64,000 nucleotides of DNA, from positions 11,349,131-11,413,130 of the forward strand of contig OW121854.1 in the NCBI GenBank assembly GCA_933228895.1, written 5' to 3'. The notes under the pieces are model-generated. The model ran no database searches and had not been told where the DNA came from. It was given only the letters and a program-made list of their open reading frames with translations. The DNA comes from Platycnemis pennipes. Taxonomy: Eukaryota; Arthropoda; Insecta; Odonata; Platycnemididae. How positions within the stretch are numbered: the first letter of the stretch is position 1; every line of letters begins with the position of its first letter. Positions 57,301 to 64,000 of the stretch are shown one piece after another. Made by a program: the position numbers and the translations under genes.

Positions 57301-60300
57301 TGCAATTTGTTTCTTTCGTCGAGAAGCCGAGAAATGTGGGGACAAAAGCTATCTCTCTTATCGCTGATTTTATTTTGGTGAATACTGCAACTTATAAACT
57401 TTTATTCAAGCATAGGCAAGGATATTTTTCCTGTGCATACTAGAGAAATTTTCTCGCGTGGTGTTTGGTGCTCGCGGTACCTACGGTAGCTTACAACTTG
57501 ACAACCTCGAGCAGCTTATCTCTCCAGGCCAAAAGTCCTGTCGCGTGGAGCTCGCTTTCCGAAATAAATATATACACGTTGAAAGTATATCTAATTCTCC
57601 CAAGTTGTTAAGTCATTTTACACCTTCTTAGTTTTCAAATACGAGGAATACCATCAAAACGAACTATTTCCGACTTCCGCATGCTGAGATAGCGCATTTT
57701 TATATATTATTCGTTACGTAATTAGTAACTGAGTAATCTATTTTAAACTTTGTTTAGTCTAAGATAAATATATGTTCCATATCTTATGCGAAGAAAAGAG
57801 AAGTGGCTTTTCTTGTGTATCTTCAAGTGGGCGTCAAACTTGCTTCCCGGAACTTGAATAATATCCGGCGTTTTTATCTGTCTCGGTCGAAAAATTAATT
57901 AATATAACCAACTAAAAATATATTTTTGACATTATTAAACTATAAATAAACAAGATTTAGTTCGATATACTTTATTTTAAATTTGAACGACTCATTTTTG
58001 TGATCTAAACCTTCAAACTCAGGGGATGGAATTTTACAACGGACATTAGGTGCTTTGAGCTCGAATATAGTCCCCCACCCCAGACTTTTTCCGCGAATAT
58101 TTCGGCCAAAAAGGGGGGGCTAGCTATATTCGGAGGAATACGGTACATATGCGGTTTCATGGACCGTGTAACCACCGATTCATCCATTCGTTCACGCAAA
58201 CGTACATAAATCCGTTCACGTAAACGTACATGAAACCATTCACGCAAATGTAAATGAATGTACGTAAGTACATGTTCGTACGTGTTATCTACCGTGTAAC
58301 CAGAGATTTACTCGATTTTGATGATAGCGCTTCCTGTAGGCAGATTTCTGAACGTATTGGCCTTGGCGGCTCCGTCGACAAAAACTACTCGACTCGACTC
58401 GACTTTCGTAAAAATACTCGAGTGCTCGAGTCGAGTACCAACTACTCGACTCGACTCGAATTTTCGAGTACTCGCACATCCCTAATATCAAGTAGTGGCT
58501 AGCACACTAGGTCTTGTGCTGGACCAAGTATCGTGTGAAACAGGCTTAATCGCAAAAACTACGCCAGCAAAATATTGGTGAATCTCTTGGTATCGCAGCT
58601 GCCGTTACCGGCGTAACCAAAGGGTTCTATTTCCATAATCAAATACAAACAGAGTCAGGTCCAACTTTACTGATGGAAATGGGATATTACTATGAAATTC
58701 CATACCTAAGGTATATAAGTCTACATTACCTAAGCTATGCTGTTTATTAAATAATTATTTTTGACTATGAAATTATTATTACGTTTATTAAATTAAAATA
58801 CTTAATGTTAAGTAGCAAATAATCCAAAATTGCCTACAATTTCATATAGATTTTTAACTTTAACGGATAACTTTAACTCGTGTTAAAGTTGCATCAAGAT
58901 AACGATTAACGAAGTTAACTTTTTGAGTAGCTTTTAATACATTAGGTAACGAAGTCAATTTTTGGATTAACTTTGCCCAGCTATGGTGCCAGCCGGCACT
59001 TACATAGTATTTTCTCCCAAAGCTCACACTGTTATATAATTTAATCATGTCTTAGAGAAAAATAATATTACAATGTAACATATTTCGTATACAAGCAGTG
59101 AATCTCGTGTTTCTCGTTGTAGTCAATCCGATTACTTTACCGCACAACAGTTTGGTGAAATTTCGTACAGGCGAAAAGAAACTACTGTGCTCTTTGGTAA
59201 GTGCTAAAAGATTTAAAGAGAACTGCCTGGGAATGTAATGGGTGCGGGATTTCATGCAGAGACGGAGAGAACTCGCAGCACGTTAGGGAGAAAATATTAA
59301 AAGGGTCCATGCAGCAGTGACCAAAGAGGTTCTAGAAAAATATTTTCAAAATTTAGAAATGGTTTTGGATGGTGTTCCTCCGTAGAACATAGTTAATTAT
59401 GCCGAGACAAATTTCCGTGACGATCTTGGCAAATGTGGAGAGATTGTTAAGAGGGGAGAGAAACACCCATCAGTCGATAAGGACACCAGCAAAACGAGTG
59501 TCTCTGTGATGATCGCAGCATCAGCAAGCGGGGAATTGCTTTCACCATACACAGTGTACAAAGCTGTGCACTTGTATCCTACGTGGGTAGGAGGGAGCAA
59601 GGTTCAACAAAAACATTAGTTTTTTTTGTCAAAAGATGCAATGTCAAACAATCCACTAGTGGATGGGGCCAAAACTTTTGATAGGAGACAATCTTGAGAG
59701 TCACCTCTCGATAGAAGTATTATGGGTAGAAGGGTTATGTAAAGAAATGGGAATGCATTTTGTTATGCTTCCTCCTAATGCTAGCCTCTTGATCTTGTTT
59801 TTTTGGACCACTTAAGATTGCATGGCGAAAATGTCTTGACCAGTGGAAACGTGAAAATTGAGGGGTTCTTCCTAAAAGTGAGTTCCCCAGATTACTAAAA
59901 TTTGCCATGAATCAACTGGATCTTTCTTGTCTGACAAAGTTCATGCAAGCTGAAGGAATTTTTCCATTTGAGAAAGGTTGAGTTGTTAACAAAGTCCCGT
60001 GTTTAAATCCAGAGGAAAACTCAGCCAATGCCACCGGAAGTATTGCATGGTCAGATGCATTTCTGTAATGGCTAGCATCATCCCGTGTAGAAACACCTGA
60101 GGGTAAAAAATCTATGGGGAAAAACTTGCAAAGTTCAAAAAAGTTCAGCCAAGGAAAAGTGTGGCTGCTGAATGGGTGGATGAATCATTTGCTGAGGAAG
60201 TGGGAGACGTTTCTTAGGAGAAAAATTCATTTGTTGATAAGACGAAGTAATTTTGGAATTCCTGGCTATTTCGCCAAAAAATTCATTCATTTTATTTAAG

Positions 60301-63300
60301 TTCAAGACTAATATTTTTATTGCATTCCCGTTTTCATCCAGTTTTTTCCTAGCCTGTGAAATTTTATGATTTTGTCGGCCTGATGTAGTAGAGGTTAAAA
60401 TAAAAGAAATATTAACCACTCAACACATTTCTTTGGTGTTTAACAATGAAGCAAATTCACTTTCACCATTTAATATATTTAATTATAATGTAAAGTAACT
60501 AAATACTAGATCACATCCACCAATGCAACATTCCAAATCATAATATTTTTGGATTGATTTTTCCATTTCTATGGTTCGCCGATAAAAACAAGAAACTAAA
60601 GGCATATTACAGTCTTTTAACATAGCAAAAATATTAATAAATTATTAGTTTCAGTGTAAGAACGTATTTAAATAAATGTATGTTAAGTCGTTAAAACTTT
60701 CGCGGTCCATATTATGACTTGTTATATGTTTTTTGGGTTGTCCGCATCTTGTTAACTGGTTTGAGGGTGGCCGACGTTTCCTCTCCTTTGCCGGAGACTT
60801 CCTCAGGGCTACTCGTCACGAAAGTGATTACTCAGGATGAAAACAAATATTTGACACGTGTCGGAACTTGCCCCACTCCGTGAGGCATGCTCGAATGGTG
60901 TCATTGAATATTTTTTGTTGTTCATCATTAAGCGACATCAGCTTCTTTCCCTTTACAGTGGTTCTGAAGGTTTATAGATTTTCAATTTCCATTTTTACGC
61001 ATATCAGCAAATATATCGGTGTATAAATAATGAATATGAAAAAAGTGTCAGAACTCACCCTAACTTACAGTAATTTGCAATATATTCTGGATGCTGCATG
61101 GCATTCATCGCCGAGAGAGCGAAAATTTAACTTCCTTTACTCTTCTATGGGATTTTTTCTTCTGTGACCTCAACCAATCAAATTCAAGAAGTATAAGTTT
61201 CCATATTTGAAGTCAAAATCCAAAGAAACAGGAGGGACTTTGCTACAAGCTTCAATGTCAGGGTTTTTGACTGCTAAGATGTGTTTTAGAAAAGAAGAAA
61301 GATGAAAACATGCTCTCTCTCATTGCATGCAGCAGCTCTTTTACATTTTTCTTGATATTAAAATGTATAAGCTATTGCAAAACTTCACAAAGTGATTTAT
61401 CAGACGGAAATATGTGGGGGCATTTGGCCCAGGGAGCTGCAATCCTACCCCTGATGTCTTTTGCCTTCATCCATGGCATTCTGGAAGGTTACCAAGAGTG
61501 GCCTCTATACCACGGATAAGGGCTCTGCTGACATTTGCTCTGCTGATCTTTGAAGACTTTGTATAATTCCAGAATATTTGACAAGGGTGAGAAAAGGAAA
61601 TGACTAAAAGATTAGTGCACTGAAGTGAGCTTTGAATCTGAGCAAGAGCGTTTTTTACTGCATGACTGAGCCTCCAACGAGACCACGATTGGTGCTCTCC
61701 AACAATTAAATAATTTTCCTGAGCTCATGAATTAATTTCAGTAGCTTTTCCTGCAAATATTTTTAAAAACTTGCGATACTTTGGGCAAGATATAAAAAAG
61801 GATAAATGAAGAATGTGATTGAGAAAATCCACAGGAAATAAGACAGGAAAGAAAGGACATATTAATGACAACTCTGCCGGCGATCGGCCATTATTCACAA
61901 GATTAAAAATTTTTGATACAAAGTCATTCACAATAAATGCATAGAATTTCACAATATTGTTATTGCTTCCCCAAAATTGCTGCTAAGTGATGCGTGGTAA
62001 CACGATGAATCATTTCTACCTCTTAGTCATTTTTTAGCCCTTTTTATTTATTAATTTTTATACCACCTATGAGTTCAAAAGACATCGGTATAGGAGATAT
62101 ATCTCCAATTAAAGTACACGCTTCTTAGAGATCTGTCTCTAATTGCTTAGAAATCTATCTTAGAGAAGAAGTTAGAGATCTACCTCGATATTGCCGTGTA
62201 TGTTTAATATGCCGCAAATCCAGCCTGATAAATTCTGAGTGAGGATATACTTCCGTAATTGAAATACAGTAAAGCCTCTCTTAAGAGGGCACCGTGTGGC
62301 CAAAAGTAAGGTGGCCGCTTACAGAGGTGACTGCTGAATGGAGGTAAACCATCCAATCTAATATTATACAACTTGCATATGGTATGCAATAACGATGTTG
62401 TAAATTGCTGGAAAACATAAATATGTACAGGGTTTTACTGTAACAGCATTAAAACTCAAGAAATGTAAGAACATCATAGTAATGGCCAATGCCCACTGAT
62501 ATATCAGTTGTAAAACTACAGTAATTCATGTAACACATATTCTTGTGTAAGACAGGATTATACATAGTTATTCTGTGGTTCTCTTTTCCTCTTGTATGAT
62601 ACTAAGTCCAAAGGACACTTGAAAGCTGCAGCGATAGAATGTTGCATTGTCTCAAAGCATCCAAACCAAAACAAATAAAACAATTGATCCCATCATCATT
62701 TCTGGTTCTCGCCATTCTATCATCCCGAATAATTCAGTTGGACTCATCCAATAGATTGGTTTGAATGAATGCCATACAGATTGATAACCATTGATTGCTT
62801 CCTGCAATGCTCACAAGAAAACTATACATATATGTTACCTAAGGCAGCACCACTTGCTTTACTACGTACATGGGTACGTGCTCTGTGCATAGGCCACTTT
62901 GATTTATATTGCCATCCAAATGCGATGTTTACAGACTGGGAACTGGCTGCGTTGAAATGGGTCATGGCATCATTTTAGACCGTAAATAACTTGTTCTTGC
63001 TATGCAAAATGGAGCTAAGAAATAGTTACAAGTAGGGATGGGTCGGTTCCACTTTTTTTCGGTTCCGGTTCGGTTCTTAACTTCGGTTCTCGGTTCCGGT
63101 TCTTAATTTACCACTTCCTTTGCATTGCTCAATGGTAAGATAAGGTAATCAATAATCATTTTCAGAACTGAATTAGAATCATTCGCGACTTTGATGCATC
63201 TAAGTACACTATTTCACCAGGTTTTAATATGAAGCCTCCACTTTCGGAGTGTGAGTAGGTTTCAAACTGGTTTTCGCACCAATTATTTCGGTACCGATTA

Positions 63301-63799
63301 TTTTTGGCCTCGGTTCCGGTTCTAAGCTCAAGAACCGGTGGAACCGAGAACCGAAGAACCGAACCGACTCATCCCTAGTTACAAGTAAACCAACCAGGGT
63401 GGCTACTGATGACCAATTTTCAAATTCCCTGATTTTTCCCTGATGGCTTTAGCAATTTCCCTGACCGATTGCCAAAAGGTCTCCTATTATCAGAATATTT
63501 TATTTCAGCTGAGAAACTGACTGACTGAAACGGACTGAGAATAGAACCCTGATGCACACACATGATGCAGATCTAATGTTCATAGATCCATTATAAGTAG
63601 ATACATATGTATTACCTGCCAAGGAGAATGGAACTCCACTCCACCACTTGCGGACATCGACCACGTAGAAGAGGAATGCCAGCAGAAGGAAAGCCATGCT
63701 AGCAGTAGAGAGGACGTAAGAGAGAGACCAAAGGTTCTTGTTCACTGGGATGACGCCCTCTTCTTTGGAGAATTTGCACAAAGCGCCAGCAATCAGTCC
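54127..63799 (-). CDS. HGSNAT: HGSNAT, heparan-alpha-glucosaminide N-acetyltransferase (last two exons)
   Basis: HGSNAT is a multi-pass lysosomal membrane enzyme that moves the acetyl group of cytosolic acetyl-CoA onto terminal glucosamine of heparan sulfate inside the lysosome. Two - strand exons, 63799-63616 and 54305-54127, join in frame (184 + 179 bases) to give 120 codons and a stop. Landmarks are EEGVIPVNKNLWSLSYV, a membrane segment STASMAFLLLAFLFYVVDV, WWSGVPF, then GLNPILLYVGH, NAWGTALWLLISYLL and the stop. This is the C-terminal end of the family; upstream exons lie to the right of the window. The 9.3 kb intron carries a four-level nest of transposons. IFT88 converges from the left. 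Confidence 0.92.
54840..54970 (+). pseudogene. hAT BED zinc-finger remnant
   Basis: The + strand reads FTDKIYTVKAHVSTVNNLKK then HMKRMHSSKYV, resembling the C-terminal half (H-x4-H) of a BED finger at the start of hAT transposases. It ends at a stop soon after. Confidence 0.6.
55067..58546. mobile_element. Harbinger-type element (third nesting level)
   Basis: AGCCCGTTTCACATGATACTTG at the left mirrors CAAGTATCGTGTGAAACAGGCT at the right, bordered by TAA (55064-55066, 58547-58549). The homology of the ends extends over about 45 bases. No transposase is seen. The innermost hAT fills it. Confidence 0.85.
55422..58484. mobile_element. hAT element with CGAGT repeats (innermost)
   Basis: TAGGGATGTGCGAGTA and TACTCGCACATCCCTA are perfect inverted ends, and ATATCAAG is duplicated exactly (55414-55421, 58485-58492). 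GAGTCGAGTCGAGTCGAG and its complement repeat inside both ends. The 3 kb interior has no recognisable transposase. Near 58055-58146 it contains one end of a further element, a hairpin built on CGAATATAG next to GAATACGGTA. Confidence 0.93.
59385..60080 (+). pseudogene. pogo/jerky-like DDE transposase, degenerate
   Basis: The reading starts NYAETNFRDDLGKC, the usual NYDETNxxDDPG start of a DDE_1 domain with the catalytic Asp replaced by Ala. It goes on with GEKHPSVDKDTSKTSVSVM, SASGELLSPYTVYKAVHLYP, then many stops and frame changes. It belongs to the element 54536-61070. Confidence 0.8.
61071..62264. other. HGSNAT intron, nothing recognised
   Basis: AT-rich. TAGAGATCT-like phrases repeat near 62080-62190, but no element was defined. 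Confidence 0.5.
62267..62440. mobile_element. TA-flanked MITE, 174 bp
   Basis: CAGTAAAGCCTCTC at the left and CAGGGTTTTACTG at the right form short inverted ends next to TA (62265-62266, 62441-62442). This is the form of a pogo/Tigger-derived MITE. Confidence 0.7.
63033..63377. mobile_element. hAT MITE with GGTTC repeats, 345 bp
   Basis: TAGGGATGGGTCGGTTCC at the left and a matching right end (GAACCGACTCATCCCTA, one mismatch) are flanked by exact GTTACAAG copies (63025-63032, 63378-63385). GGTTCCGGTTC motifs fill both ends. Confidence 0.93.
63616..63799 (-). CDS. HGSNAT: HGSNAT penultimate coding exon
   Basis: Preceded on the - strand by the acceptor ttcttgcag and followed by gtaata. It starts at a codon boundary and ends with one base of a Gly codon. 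It encodes GLIAGALCKFSKEEGVIPVN, KNLWSLSYV and a hydrophobic membrane helix. Confidence 0.94.
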
Positions 63800-63865
63800 C
63801 TGCAAGAATAAGAAAAGCAATTATTCTGCAATTGATAAAAAAAAAATAGGCATTTACTAGTGAAG

Positions 63866-64000
63866 GTGCAAATCCAAAATTTGATGAAATCCGAATCCTG
63901 TTTTTTTATCGAATCCAAATCTCAAATCCTAATCCTCCTCAATTTTATTAAATTCAAGTCCTTTTATATGTAAATTGTTAAATAATGCTTCCTTTCTCAT
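63866..64000 (+). repeat. possible hAT terminus running off the window
   Basis: TAGTGAAGGTGCAAATCC is followed by repeated AATCC/AATCCTAATCC motifs. It resembles other hAT-like ends here; the far end is outside the window. Confidence 0.35.

Larger units (their letters stand above)
54591..58985. mobile_element. hAT element (second nesting level)
   Basis: CATAGCTGGGCA at the left and TGCCCAGCTATG at the right are perfect 12-bp inverted ends. GTGCCAGC is duplicated at 54583-54590 and 58986-58993. A BED-finger remnant sits near 54840-54970. Confidence 0.92.
54536..61070. mobile_element. pogo/jerky-like DNA element (outermost of four nested)
   Basis: CCGTAAGGTGGGGCGAGTTC at the left corresponds to GAACTCACCCTAACTTACAG at the right, each next to TA. 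It holds a degenerate DDE transposase at 59385-60080 and was itself interrupted by the hAT at 54591-58985. Without the insertion it would be about 2.1 kb. Confidence 0.78.

Noticed and set aside
62600..62990. Possible coding segment near 62.8 kb
   Set aside because: The - strand reads something protein-like (FGWQYKSKWPMHRARTHVRS), but I could not match it to HGSNAT or any family, and it has no splice sites in phase.

Overview
This is a stretch of animal nuclear genome, most likely an insect or other arthropod. It is AT-rich, has introns from about 0.8 to 9.3 kb, and carries many decayed transposons of families common in arthropods (piggyBac, hAT, Tigger/pogo, PIF/Harbinger-type MITEs, RTE and CR1/Jockey-like LINEs, Penelope-like elements, tRNA-derived SINEs). 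I cannot name the species. No operons, CRISPR arrays or other prokaryotic features are present.

Two host genes can be reconstructed. (1) The C-terminal 571 codons of IFT88, the TPR subunit of the intraflagellar transport IFT-B complex, lie on the + strand in nine exons from 6074 to 44804. All exon phases agree, and the protein ends in the conserved acidic ELGDDLLPE tail. The N-terminal exons lie to the left of the window. One intron (10919-16558) has a GC donor. (2) The last two coding exons of HGSNAT, the lysosomal heparan-alpha-glucosaminide N-acetyltransferase, lie on the - strand (63799-63616 and 54305-54127), separated by a 9.3 kb intron. The two genes converge tail to tail, with about 9.3 kb of transposon-rich DNA between their stop codons.

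Region by region. 1-6073: the intron upstream of the first visible IFT88 exon, holding a frameshifted piggyBac transposase gene with small repeated 5' exons, an unidentified coiled-coil gene fragment and an AT-rich inverted-repeat element. 6.3-16.5 kb: IFT88 introns with a TA-flanked DNA element, an LTR remnant, a Tigger nested inside another Tigger-like element, and a Harbinger-type MITE. 16.7-30.3 kb: two RTE LINE copies (one interrupted precisely by a TTAA MITE), a hairpin repeat, and a hAT element whose edge was hit by a MITE. 30.5-44.7 kb: Penelope, LINE and Tigger fragments and a TTAA element carrying a 20-bp palindrome four times. 45.1-51.2 kb, between the genes: a nearly complete LINE whose ORF1 and ORF2 share one frame separated by UGA-CUA, then two head-to-head Penelope-like copies. 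54.3-63.6 kb, the HGSNAT intron: four transposons nested inside one another, and two MITEs.

There is no sign of an undescribed multi-gene system. The most interesting signals are the LINE UGA-CUA junction, the modular piggyBac exons, the Penelope hammerhead-like motifs, the four-layer nest, and the palindromic TTAA element. All transposase and reverse transcriptase genes seen here are broken, except that short single-domain fragments remain open.
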